Shown here: in pieces, positions 33,451 to 44,764 of the stretch
How the letters are laid out: the number at the start of each line of letters is the position of its first letter
Numbering within the stretch: position 1 is the stretch's first letter
Assembly: GCA_029204225.1 (NCBI GenBank)
Contig: MU832073.1
Span: 24,484-88,483 of the forward strand
DNA from: Diphasiastrum complanatum
Lineage: Eukaryota; Streptophyta; Lycopodiopsida; Lycopodiales; Lycopodiaceae
DNA length: 64,000 nucleotides
Direction: 5' to 3'
Program-made: the position numbers and the translations under genes
Notes under the pieces: generated by a model
Databases searched by the model: none
The model's input: only the letters and a program-made list of their open reading frames with translations
Told to the model about the DNA's origin: nothing

Positions 33451-34330
33451 ATCTGGCATCATGTGAAACAGGGACATGGGTACCCTTAGCACTTTCATTC
33501 GAGGCTTTTGTGTGCATCTGGTGAGATATGCACATGCTGCTTCAAGTTGCTTGTCGTTGATTGCTTCCAGCCTGTACCCATCCTTGTTCTTCCACTTGGT
33601 CACAGAGGGATCAATATATTTGAAATATGCCGTTTGCTCTATCTTCTAGAGTGTCCGTGTGACAGTGTTTGGCCCTCGTGGAAAACCATAAGGTTGCAAG
33701 TCAGCTACCGCAAATGATATGTTATAGACATAATTCCTGATAGGGGGAACTATGATCTGACATGATCTTGTTGTGGTATGATAATTGGCATATGCCATGT
33801 GTGCCAGATAGGGGCTTTGATAACCTGTCAAAACAGGGATCTGAAATTCCATTTCCTTGAAGAAGGACTCCGCCTGCTGGTACCAGGTCTGCATCTCTGT
33901 AAGGTCAAGCTTGCACAAGTGGATCCTTTCATCGTCCAAACTGCACCAGAGGTTCCAATCTAAACTAACAATGGTTACCTGATAGAGGCTATCACGGAAC
34001 CAGTCATACAGGCGGCTCTACATCTGTTGAATAACTTTCTAGTTGTTTCAACATTTCGCAAGGACATAATCCAATCCATGCTGCTGAGTTAGATAGTGGA
34101 GTCCTTCTTGGGATTCCCTGGCCCCACGGTTGTGCCATACGACTGGCATGGCTTCCTCATTCACGAACTAACCATATCCATCAAATCTAACACCTGTGAG
34201 TGTATCGCAGTAGGCTCCCTACTGTGTAATTTTGCATGCACACTTCTCGAGACGAAAGTGCACGGTTTTTGATGCTCCAACCTTCTATCTTCCATTGTGC
34301 CACACACTAACCTCTATCCGTCATCTGCTA
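33440..34330 (-). pseudogene. Unrecognised decayed coding region (about 290 codons)
   Basis: One minus frame stays protein-like over roughly 290 codons despite about six stops (TAG and TGA, several one change from CAG or CGA). The longest open part, 33939 to 33646, is 97 codons, with TWYQQAESFFKEMEFQIPVL and RSCQIIVPPIRNYVYNISFA. Beyond a TAG it continues YFKYIDPSVTKWKNKDGY. Upstream parts include GLHYLTQQHGLDYVLAKC and RLYDWFRDSLYQVTIVSLDW. I do not recognise the family. It ends at the start of LTR-like copy C, in the place of a last open reading frame before a 3' LTR. It may be a retroelement accessory frame, but a captured host gene or viral relic is possible. Confidence 0.5.
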
Positions 34331-35510
34331 CATCCACATCCTCCCAACCTGCAGTTACTGACACGACGACCAACAAAAGAATGCGATACATTTTCCATCT
34401 GGATTACATTCACCTCGTGAACCATAAATATTTAGATTCATATGATACGTCAATCATAATTTTCTGAAATCCAAACCATACTTAATCATTTACAAGATAC
34501 TGGAGTATATGTCTAACATAACTCAAGAAAAGTAAGAGTCATTTCAAAATCTTTCCATTAAGAAAATACTGGATTTAGGAATACTTTCAAAACATGATTC
34601 TTTAACTAAAGTGCAAGATTCAAGTTCTATAAACAACTAGTAATTAAAGATTGAATGCATATCAAAATGACAATCATCTTCAACTACAAAAACTTAAGAT
34701 TACAATCCAGAATCACATCTAGATACCCAAAGTCTTACTGAAAATCAATTCAGTTATTATTCTTGGACTCATTATGATTCATTATCCAATTGAGCGCTCT
34801 AGGACACAATCACAAATGAGTTGAGTCTATTCCCTAACTAAGAAATACTCTATCCCAAGAATACTGTATATCCAATGCACATAATTTTAACTGATGAACC
34901 CAAATGATTCACTAATCATGCGTCTTACAAGCCGTATAATCAAAAAACCATTAGTTCTTGTGAATCCACATCACACTGATCGTTTTGCCAATTAACTTTA
35001 TCTTGGAGTAATCAACTACTCAAGTTAATTGCCAATAATTGAGAAATCTCAAATGTCTAGGTGAAGAATTTAATTATACCAGTATAACACCACATTTAGA
35101 TCCTTACCCAAATCATTTATAAGTTAATCCATAAATCTTCTATACAAATATTTGTTAATTTAAATCATTATCTATAAGTAGTACAGTAAAAGGTCAAATT
35201 GTCCACACAATCCCTAAAGAATTCCTCTTATTCGAAAAGTTCCAACTAGGTATCTTACTCTGAATCTATCCGAAATTACTTTCATATCAAATCACATTTC
35301 TATACCACATCTGGTTTTCTTCCGAAAGCTATGCAACCAACAAATTCCCAAATAGAATTTTATTCCACCACTTCACCCCTCTTTTAAGGAGATTATAAAT
35401 TTCATTAAAAGTTAAATTGAAAGATGATATATGAAAATATCTAAATCCAAGAAAAGTTAGTAATAAGTGCTTCCATTAAAGGATTCACTCTATTACAACC
35501 AGGACTTTTC
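34331..35510. other. AT-rich, nothing recognised
   Basis: No coding, RNA or repeat signal found. Confidence 0.55.
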
Positions 35511-35516
35511 CTTCAA

Positions 35517-35805
35517 ATATTATCTCTTGTTTCCAAACACTGGAGCATCCATTTATTTGGATGACTGGTAGGCTGATATGGCAATCATCTTGTTTACTTG
35601 GTCTCCCTCTGTACTGAGCTTTACATAACTCAATTTGGTGTTTTGTAGCCAAAGTTATGATCATTTGAAATTTTGTAGTTTTGTGAGTAAAATTGGCAAA
35701 ATTTGAAATTGTTCTGATTGCATGCCAGTGAATCATGTTAATTCCTCTGCTTAGATCACAAGGTCAGATGTGGATTTGTGATATCCATCTGATTTGCATG
35801 CTGTT
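35517..35805. repeat. Rearranged repeat, copy 1
   Basis: The first part (35517-35575, with CATTTATTTGGATGACTGG) recurs directly at 38067-38125. The last part (about 35738-35800, with GATCACAAGGTCAGATGTGG) recurs inverted at about 38130-38190. A middle of about 160 bp is present only here. Confidence 0.8.
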
Positions 35806-36330
35806 CATTTCTCTAATTTGTAGTACTGTGCTTGCATGGATTGGTTGCATGATGATTCTCATAGTGATTCTGACATGCATGATGGATTTACAATCGATTT
35901 GAGTGGTCATACGCATGTGCTGACAAATTCGGATATTGGCTGACAAATTTCGTAAAACTGAAGTTTACATAAAAAATTCCAGAATGACGTTTTGTGACTG
36001 ATGTAGTGTGCTTTGCATGCCAGTTTGACATTGGTTAGTAATATCAGGAATCGGACAGTGTTTCGATTTTTTGATTTTGATTACCTTTTGTGCTAACAGT
36101 AATTTTTGTCAGAATTTTCGAATTACGTTAAATAAAGCAAAAATTGAGTTTTCTGAAAAATCAAAATTTTGGTCATTTTTTCGTTATCTATGGAATCGGT
36201 TTAGATTAGTGAATTGATTAAACTGAGTTTATCACAGTGTTTTTCCTAAGTCTAAATTATTTTCTGGTGATAGATAGGTTAAAATTGACAAAAGAAACCG
36301 CAATGAAATTGCCGACAATTTTTACTATGC
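35806..36330. other. Non-coding, nothing recognised
   Basis: T-rich sequence before the copia RNase H fragment. It may be decayed pol sequence but carries no visible motif. Confidence 0.45.
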
Positions 36331-36352
36331 TGTCATTTTTTTTACGATTGGA

Positions 36353-37148
36353 GTGAGAACTCCCAGATTGAAAGTTAAAGATTTCGGGATGATGAATTGC
36401 AAAGGAGCAAATACTCCAATACTTGCAGGAACAATCATGATGAATGAAGATTGTTCGAAGACTGAAGAAGAAAAAAAATTGATACAACATATACCATACA
36501 GGAAGGTAATCGGATCACTAATGTATCTTGCAGATAACACACGTCCTGACATTGCTTATGTCATATTCAGGATGAGCCAATTTAGCACGAATTTAGACTT
36601 GACTCATTGGAAGATCGCGAAGCGAATCTTGACGAAGGATTTTTTATTGTGTTATTCTCGTAATGCAGGATTCCAGATGCTTTCCTACAATGATGCTAGC
36701 TGGGCATCTCTCAAGGATGACTGCAAAAGTGTCTCAGGAGGATGTACCATCGTAGCAGGAGCAACAATGGGTCAGCAAAAAGCAGACCATCATAGCTCAG
36801 TCATCCTACAAAGTAGAATATGTAGCAGCAGCGAAGATGGCCAATGAAATCACTTGGCTTAAACAGTTCCTTGATAAACTAGGTGAAACGGGAAATGAGC
36901 CTATGATTTTGCAGATGGACAAAACATCCGCAATACACCTGACAAAGGATCCTATGTTTCACTCAAGGACAAAACACATTGCAATCAAGTACCACTTGAT
37001 AAGGGATCTGATAAAAAAGAAGCAGCTGCAGACTACTTTCATTGGAACGAAGAAGATGGTTGCTAACATCTTCACAAACACCTTAGACAAAGGTTTGTTT
37101 GAGAAACAAAGGAGCACTCTAGGTGTTATGTCCATGACCAGTAAGTAG
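36353..37148 (+). pseudogene. Copia pol 3' end (RNase H)
   Basis: The plus strand reads the RT-RNase H connection (NTPILAGTIM, PYRKVIGSLMYLADNTRPDI) and then RNase H. Pieces seen are LSYNDASWASLKDDCKSVSG with the first catalytic Asp, a frame change near 36815, and ANEITWLKQFL. The end is HSRTKHIAIKYHLIRDLI and ANIFTNTLDKGLF, with a TAG at 37146-37148. The upstream RT, integrase, protease and gag are missing. The normal ATSTTEAEYVA-type segment is scrambled by the frameshift. LTR-like copy D follows at once. Confidence 0.92.
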
Positions 37149-37164
37149 GATTCAGTATACTCCT

Positions 37165-37545
37165 AGTCTTGGATACACGGTACTCTAGTAAATCAAGCTG
37201 TTAGTTATGCCACGTCGTACTAGATGTGATCCGAAAGTAACTAAAATCCTTGTGAGGCCCAGAACACACTAAATGGAGTTTAGACAAGATATGAGACAAT
37301 GTATGCATGTGTAGAGTTATCAATAGCAATTCTATGAATAGTTGGTCCATGCTTAGGACTCTATTCTAGGTGAATCTATGTATAGGGAACTTAGGGCTAT
37401 GCATGGCTATGTGCCTAGGTTGCTTTTGGCTCTATATATTGAGGCCAAACTCGCCCTACTCCTCATTGTGATCATTGATTCATTGCCAGAGTTTCACTCT
37501 ACCTTCATGCTTCTTATCCCTTGGCTTGGGGGTGAAGCTTCTAGA
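37165..37545 (+). repeat. LTR-like dispersed repeat, copy D
   Basis: Follows the copia RNase H stop by about 20 bp, where a 3' LTR belongs; TGTTAGTTATGCC at 37199 is a possible terminus. It contains CTCTATATATTGAGG (promoter-like, about 37429-37443). It is the inverted partner of 33065-33450. Confidence 0.85.
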
Positions 37546-37640
37546 GTCGATTGGTTGCTTCTACTTGGTTGGGTGGTTGCTCCATAGTATATTTTCCATT
37601 GTGTTTTGTCTTGTAAGCAGGATCTTAGGGAGCTTCCCTT

Positions 37641-37660
37641 ATATTGGTATCAAAGCAAGG
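37641..37660 (+). other. Primer-binding-site-like sequence after an LTR
   Basis: TTGGTATCAAAGCAAGGC resembles the copia tRNA-iMet site (TGGTATCAGAGC) and lies at the end of LTR-like copy D, though the bases just before it are not CA. A PBS after a 3' LTR suggests a shared LTR between tandem elements or a recombinant. Confidence 0.45.
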
Positions 37661-38066
37661 CTTACAAAGATTGGAGAACATGGAGAAGGGCTACCTTTCA
37701 TCAAAATTTTGGATTAGATCCATGGGAATTCTCTTCCAAGGTGGATAGCAAGGTTGCAAGTGGGTGTACTATCCCGGTTTCAATTTGCATGTTGCTAAAA
37801 TCCATTACTCTTGAGATTCTTTGTGGTTTTATGGAGAATTGTCCTTGAAGGCCAATTTGTGATGCTTTTTTGGAGCTTTTTCTTGTGTAGATCAAATCTT
37901 TGGTAGATTTGAATTTTCCAGCAAGTGACTTTCGTTTTAGGGTTCATTAATGATGAAATTACTGATGTTCCATACCATCAGCTTTTTCTTCTAGAAAACT
38001 CTTAACTGCCTCATCTGATATTCTAGAGATCCATTGATCATCTAGCTGTCCTATATTTATATAGGA
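37661..38066 (+). other. Possible retroelement leader, no gene
   Basis: Follows the PBS-like site. A gag-like start cannot be confirmed. Confidence 0.35.
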
Positions 38067-38190
38067 TATTATCTCTTGTTTTCAAACATCGGAGAATCCA
38101 TTTATTTGGATGACTGGCATGCCTATCAGATGGATACTAAAAATCCACATCTGACCTTGTGATCTAAGCAGAAGAATTAACATGGCTCAT
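38067..38190. repeat. Rearranged repeat, copy 2
   Basis: The first half matches 35517-35575 directly and the second half matches about 35738-35800 as reverse complement, with no middle. This indicates a fold-back type rearrangement of the same sequence. Confidence 0.8.
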
Positions 38191-38828
38191 GTGATGCCAC
38201 GAAATTGTTAAATATTGAATATCAACATAAATATGGCATGATATACTCAAAAATGAATATATACGAGCCGGATAAATATAATTCATGAAGAGGCCTAATT
38301 CATTTTTAAGGAATATATCTCCTAAGTACTTGCCTTGTAATTAAGGACAAGACCTTTAAAAGGAAAGACATTGCTTTGGATAACCTTTTCTAGCTCGTCC
38401 ATGCGAAACGACTAGATATGAAAAGACATGTTAAACTAGAGTCATTTTAACTCTTAGTTAAATATATCTCTTATGGTATAATTGAACGTATACTCAATCT
38501 AATTGTTAACTAGACCCTTTCATGGGAGCGACGCACCTGTTGTTTTAGAGGTGTGTTTGTTCGTCCCGTAGAACATATATTGATTTCACACTTCAGTCTC
38601 GAGCATCGAGAGAGAAGAGTTTATGCATATGTAAGAGGTTGAAGAAGTGAATAGAGTACTGAGAGTTATTCTGCCTTATCTCTGTTCTCCGCACTGTTGA
38701 GTGTGAGTGATCTTGATTCTCCTAGCAATCTCTAATGCATTACATGAATTACTCTCTGATTAGACAGACTCTCTAGAGCATTACAGTCGTTTGTTGTGTA
38801 TCCGTAAAACATGCTCTAAAGAACTATC
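38191..38828 (+). other. Probable 5' part of a gypsy LTR
   Basis: Runs without a break into the duplicated LTR segment at 38829-39442. Its 5' terminus could not be identified. No gene. Confidence 0.4.
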
Positions 38829-39442
38829 TTAAAATCATCTTATTCGTCTATCGCAAATACTTTCTTTTCGGCACTCAAATAACAACTACATTTGGTATAG
38901 TCTAGCACGATCATTGAATAAAGCTATATGTATACATGTGAGATGACAGTCCCTGTCTGAAGAATTGAGTCTTTGATATGTGTTCCTGATTGGAATTGAC
39001 ATAAGTTTCTAATGTGCTCTAAAACCTTTAACCATTAATTTGGACTTAAGTTGTTGAGGACTTTTGTCTAGAAACGAACAGTTCGCGAACGCGATTAATT
39101 AATTGTCTGCACAACCACGAATACATCGAACATTTCTCGACTCTCTGTTGACACTTAATCAGCCGGAGTGTAGTATTGTTGTACTACTCTGATAACATCT
39201 CACCTGTAAAACGTGTTTCATTTGATTTGATAGAGGCTAGATTATTGTTCTGAAATTATTAACATTACACACCCCAAACACAAGTAATACTGGTTACTTT
39301 CTAATGTCTGTCGACAACCAGAATAACACTCAAAATTACTTGTCATAATTGTACCAAATACATAACTTTCTAACGCTGTCCTCTATGGGAACGACATTAT
39401 TTACTACAAAATCTATATTAACCTTGTTGGTATAGTGCGTCA
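38829..39442 (+). repeat. Gypsy 5' LTR, 3' portion
   Basis: Matches 45384-46008 over its whole length with scattered substitutions. Both copies end TATAGT.CG.CA. A tRNA-Asp-type PBS follows ten bases later. The two LTRs are clearly more diverged than those of the chromovirus, so this element is older. Confidence 0.9.
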
Positions 39443-39452
39443 TATACCAATG

Positions 39453-39472
39453 TTTGGCGCCATTGTCGAGGA
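39453..39472 (+). other. Primer-binding site (tRNA-Asp type)
   Basis: TTTGGCGCCATTGTCGAGGA differs by three transitions from the site complementary to plant tRNA-Asp (compare the exact version at 56264). Such sites mark the Tat/Athila/Ogre gypsy group. Confidence 0.85.
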
Positions 39473-39524
39473 TAGCTTAGGAAAGTTATAAGAAATCTGA
39501 CATATCCATCTCCATCTCTAGTGT

Positions 39525-40923
39525 ATGTCAGATAGAGAATCCCGATTAGAACGATACCGTAAGCTTAGAGAGGAATTTTTACGAAGACAGAGTGAGAGTG
39601 CGAGTCAAAGAAATCTAGACGAAATCACTGCCCAGTTACTTGAACTCCTAATGAGCTTCGGTATGGAGGGTTCTGCTGAACGTTTCACTTCTATCTCAAA
39701 AATTAAGTACGATTATTTTAAAGGGACTACTTCCAATGATGCAGATAGCTATGTCTCGCAATTTGAGTCATTCGCTAATGCAAATAATGAAGGAACTGAC
39801 GTAGATAAACTGCGAATCTTCCCTGGTCTACTGAGAAAGCAGGCACACATATGGTACAGTCAAGTTGAACCAGGTCATGTAGGAACCTGGTTACTGCTAA
39901 AAGATGCGTTTCTGAACCAGTTCAGAAAAATTTGTTACAAATCTAAAATTCTCGGACGTCTTAACAATGTTCAGAAGAAGACTAAAGAATCCCTTCGAAA
40001 ATATACACGAAAGGTTAAAAATCTTATAGGAAAATGAACTGGTGTATATCCCGTTGATATGCAGATCGAATGGTTGTTGGCTGGTTTACCACCAAAGATT
40101 GATTGGTATTGCAGACAAGGGGACATGACCTCCTTAGCAGCAGTAATAGCTAGTGCCAAACATTTTGAGACCTCGAAACTAGCACGAAAGCGACACTCAA
40201 CTAGGAGATCTCGTAAGTCTAAGACTGATTCCAGTGACAACGATGACGATTCAGATTCTGACTCAAGTACTAGTTCATCAAGCTCGGAGTCCGAAAGCAA
40301 TGATTCATTAAAACCAGAAGCTGATAAAGGAGAGAAAAGAAATAAATGACGTTCCAAGCAAAAGGACGACCCAAAAACCATCGAGGATAAGTCGTCAACT
40401 TCTAAAGTCGAAAAGCTTTGGAAGAGTAATATGGCTGACCTTAATAAAAATTTTAATGATTTGTAAGTGGTTGCAGACAAAAGACAAGAAGCGTCTTCTT
40501 CCAACTCAACAGTGTGGTGTACGAAATGTGGAACTTCTAGACATACTAAGGAAGACTGCACCACTGTGAATGTCAAGTATATTGAAGATTCTGCCCAGGA
40601 GGTACTTTTTATTTTTGAGAATGATGCGACTACTAACTATGTTCAGGGTACTGTAGCATCAGCCCAGCAGGATAGACCAAAGTTTGCACCACGAAGACAT
40701 AATCCTCCTGAATTTGTTGGACCAGCAAAGTCTCAAACCGCGACTAAACCAGTGTCGGACAACTGCTACAACTGTGGAGAGCCGGGACATTTTTCTCCTG
40801 ACTGTCCTCAACCGCGAAAGCCGATTGGTTATGTACCGTTATGCTCGAACTGCAGGGAGCTTGGCCACAAGTATCCTGAGTGCCCTCAGCCATAGAAGCC
40901 ACGACCCAAATATCAGTATGTAG
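39525..40923 (+). pseudogene. Gypsy gag with three CCHC knuckles
   Basis: One frame over about 460 codons starting MSDRESRLERYRKLREEFL, broken by stops at 40035, 40347, about 40464 and 40893 but with no frameshift. An N-terminal coiled-coil-like basic region leads to the retrotransposon gag domain (YDYFKGTTSNDADSYVSQFE, AHIWYSQV, LLKDAFLNQFRK). A Ser/Asp-rich acidic linker follows. Then come three zinc knuckles, CTKCGTSRHTKEDC, CYNCGEPGHFSPDC and CSNCRELGHKYPEC, which bind RNA in the assembled particle. Most gypsy gags have one or two. The coding sequence stops near 40958, where a truncated minus-strand copia begins; protease and pol are absent. Confidence 0.88.
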
Positions 40924-40959
40924 CAACATCAGTTGCTGCAGACTCGAAAGCAACTTGAA

Positions 40960-43930
40960 CTAGCATCAAACAACTTCCACTAAGAATAATGTCATCTACA
41001 TAGATTAGAAGAATGACAATATTGCTACTATCAAACTTTAAGTACATAGAAGGATCATAGTCACTAAGCACATATCCTAATGAAAGTAGAAAGTTGTTGA
41101 GTCTTGAATACCATGATCTAGGTGCTTGCTTCAAGCCATAAAGACTTCTAAATAGCAAACACACCTTAGATTTATTTTGATGAATCCTTGAGGTTGTTCC
41201 ATGTATATCTCCTCCTCAAGATAGCCATTCAAAAAAGCGTTGGAGACATCAAGTAGATACAATTTTTACTTAAAAAATAAGGCAAGAGAGATTATGATTC
41301 TTATTGTCACCATCTTTGCTATAGGAGCAAAGGTTTCTTCATAGTCAAGGCCATATGCTTGTGCATAGCCTTTAGCGGATAATCTTGCCTTGTACTTGTT
41401 GATGGAGCCATCATGATTGTACTTGATCTTGAACACCCACTTGCATCCAATAATATGCATGTTAGGTGGTGGATCCACTAGCTCCCATGTGTGGTTGGTG
41501 ATCAAGGCATCATATTCAATCTTCATGGCCTCATACCACTCCTTGGTATTGAGGGCTTATTGGACATCTTTGAGCTCCTCATGAGAAACAAAATAAGCAT
41601 AAGTGGAATCAAGATCCACTTGTTTTTCTTTGTCATCATAAGTGAGCCTCTTAGGCTCGGATCTCTCCCTCATGGATCTTCTAGGAGTGAAAATCCGCGG
41701 ACTTTCATCTTCAAATCTCGACCCCTCCATATGTTGATTGTCTTCAATAACAAAAGGTGATAGATTTTGAGGTTGCTTGATCTCGGCCCCTCCAAGATTG
41801 GACTTTTCTTCTTCATGAAAAACTACATCTTTACTTTCAATTACTTTGGAAGTAGAGAGCATGTAGATTCGATAGGCTTTCTTGTTGGATGAATATCCAA
41901 CCATTACTCCTTTGCTTGCACAAGGATCATTCTTCTTTCTCGTTTCCAAGGGAATATGGACAAAGCATATGCATCCAAATACTCTAAGGTGATCAACCTT
42001 AGGTTTCTTCAAATAAAGTGCTTCATATGGTGACTTTCCTTCAAGTGCAACATGAGGGAGTCGATTGCAAAGATAGTTTGAACAATTGATGGCCTCATCC
42101 CAAAAGTCTTTTGGCAAGGATGCCTCAATTCTAATGGTTTTGACACATTCACACAAGGTTCTATTCTTTCAGCCACCCCATTTTGAGATGGTGTATATGC
42201 ACAAGAAAACTCCCTTTTAATGTCTTCAAGCTCACAATAATCATGAAATTTATTGGAAGTGTACTCACCACCTCCATCACTTCTAAGAATCTTGATTTTG
42301 TATGAAAATTGCTTTTCAACTAGATCTTTGAACTTTAGGAAATAGTCAAACACCATAGACTTTGAAGCTAGAAGATACAACCAAGTAAACCTTGTGAAAT
42401 TATCAATGAAAGTTACAAAGCAAGTCGCACCACCCTTGCCCTTTGAAGATGAGAAGTGCACATCTGAGTGTATGAGCTCCAATGGATGTGTAGTCTTGAT
42501 AGATGACTTTGAAAAAGGCTTCTTATGAGATTTAGATATGACACAAGCCTCACATGGCTTGAAATTCTTGGAGATAAGATTAGGCAAGCCAATAGCTTTG
42601 GCTTTCTTGACCATGGACACCATAGAACTATAGTTAGGATGCCCCAACCTTTTATGCCATAGTTCCTCCAAAGAAATATGAGAAGCAAAAGCACCATCAC
42701 AAGAGTTAGCATACTCTTTGGATTCAAGCTTGTAGATTTCACCATATCTAGACCCAAATGCAAGGATTTCATCATGCTTCTTGATTGTACATGTATCAAC
42801 ATTGAAATTCACATCTAGTCCCCTATCAAACAATTGTCCAACACTAATAAGATTTTTTGTTAACATAGGAACAAAAAGTACTTTAGACAGAGAAAGAACT
42901 TTTGATGATGAAAGCTTTAAGGGATTGGTCCCTATGCCTTCAATAGCACACTCATGATCATTTGCTGTGTAGATGGACTTCTTGGCTCCTTCATAAGATG
43001 TCATGGATGAAAAAGAATGCTTGGAGCTACACATATGTGAGGAAGCTCCACTGTCGATGTACCACGAACCATCCTTCTTGAAAGGTGATGAAGAAAAACT
43101 CGAGACCATAAGAGATCCCTCTCCATCACTTGCATGAGCATCTTCCTTCTCTTCATTGGAAATGTTGGCTTGCTTGAATTGACTCTTCTTCTTGAAGCAA
43201 TTGGTGGCATAATCCCCTTCTTGCCACAAAAGAAACACTTGATGTTTTTCTTCTTCTTCTTGGATGTGAAAGCTTGAGAGGACTCATCCTCTTCTCCTTT
43301 CTCCTTGGAAATAAGATTGTTCTCGCTTGAAGAGGGTTGGTGTTGATTCTTACTTCTTGACTTGTGCTTGTCTTTGGTAAAGGGGGCTTTACCATCAATG
43401 TTGAGAGACAGTCTTTCCATTTTCAAGAGTTTATACCCTTGTCTTGATTCTTCAGAAATGAGCACACTTTGGAGTGCTTCCAAACTTGGTAGCTCCTCCT
43501 TAATGGCATAACTCTGAACAAGGTTGTCATATTCCTCCTTTAACCCATTAAGTATGACTTGAACAAGTTCATTTTGGTTGATGGAGTCTCCTATGCATGA
43601 CAATTCTCTATGGAGGTCTTTAACTCTCATTACATAAGCTGAAGCACATTCGTCACTTCTCTGTACACTTTGAAAAATTTGGTTTCTTAGTGTTAGAAGT
43701 CTAGAAGTATTCTTTGCCTCATAGATGGACTTGAGAGTATCCCAAGCATCTTTGGCATTAGTACAAGCACCAATTTCTCTTAAGATGTCATTTGAGACAT
43801 TCATTTTAATACAATGTAGAGCCATGCTAGCTCTCTTTTTGTACTTTGGAATTTCTTGAGGAATTTGTGGTTCTTCTTCAATACCAAGTACAATATCCAT
43901 CACATCTTGTGTAATTAAGACAGATTCCAT
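40960..43930 (-). pseudogene. Copia gag-pol, 3' truncated and frameshifted
   Basis: Gag starts MESVLITQDVMDIVLG at 43930 and has the UBN2-type core (DAWDTLKSIYEAKN, LTLRNQIF, YVMRVKDLHREL). The knuckle reads CFFCGKKG then, after a frameshift near 43215, DYATNC, with Asp for the usual His. Protease is WYIDSGASSHMC. The pre-integrase domain has LWHKRLGHPNYSSM and CEACVISKSHKKPF. The integrase core has HSDVHFSS, FVTFIDNFTRFTWLYLL and RSDGGGEYTSNKF. A frame change occurs near 42160 (the region of NGVAER). The linker and RT start follow (GCKWVFKIKYNHDGSINKYK). Stops interrupt near 41240, then [20 protein letters not shown], and YVDD near 41000. Domain order is copia (integrase before RT). Confidence 0.94.
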
Positions 43931-44751
43931 CCTAACCTTTCAAATTGAGTAATTGGAGGTTGACAATCTTTCACTTGCTTCTAATAGAAAGACACACATT
44001 GAAGTCATAAAGAATGATGAAAATAAAAAAAGATGGATGAAAAAATTGCTTATCTTCTCACTATAGGAACCAATCAAGGGTAAAAAACCAAATCCTATGT
44101 AAGACCAAGCAAAAAACTGTGAGATAGATCTCACTAGTTTGACCATTTCTCTAAAACAAGATTTGAATCATCAAAAAAGATGAAGTATGGCAAAAGTTAT
44201 GGTTCTCTGAATTTCACATGTGTGAAATACTCCAAAAAATGTCAAATTGACTCAAATACAATCTATTTGTATGAAACAATTTGCCTAGATCCTCTAAATT
44301 TTGCCTAAATCACATGTAGATGAGATTGGTCAACTTCTGGATGATTTTTGTGATCATTCAGGCAATAAATGACATGTACTCACGATTTGCCACAGGTCTA
44401 GGCGCCCTACCTATGACTATTCAAAAGCTTATAACTTTTGATTGGCTTATCCAACTGTGATGATTCAAATTGCATCAAATTTTACACATTTCTAGCTTTC
44501 TAGTGGGCCAAATTGCATGAAATTTGGATCTAAGGTGAGAGAGAACCACCAAAATGAAAATGGGCGGATTTCACACCTGCATGCACCTGAAATTCCGTAC
44601 AGTACCTGATCTAGACCATTCAAGGTGGTTTGAAGCTCTATATCACCAGAAAACTGCAAACTAGCTAGAAAGAGAATCTAGACAATTCCTAGCTTGAATT
44701 CTGATCAAATTTGCAAACTTTTTGATTAGATTTGCTTGTAAATCTTAGGTA
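43931..44751 (-). other. Copia untranslated leader
   Basis: About 820 bp between PBS and gag, no coding content. Confidence 0.75.
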
Positions 44752-44764
44752 GGCTCTGATACCA
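44752..44764 (-). other. Copia primer-binding site (tRNA-iMet type)
   Basis: In element orientation TGGTATCAGAGCC directly follows the LTR end. Confidence 0.92.

Noticed and set aside
39971-40576. 201-codon minus frame
   Set aside because: Antisense shadow of the gypsy gag Ser/Asp-rich linker.
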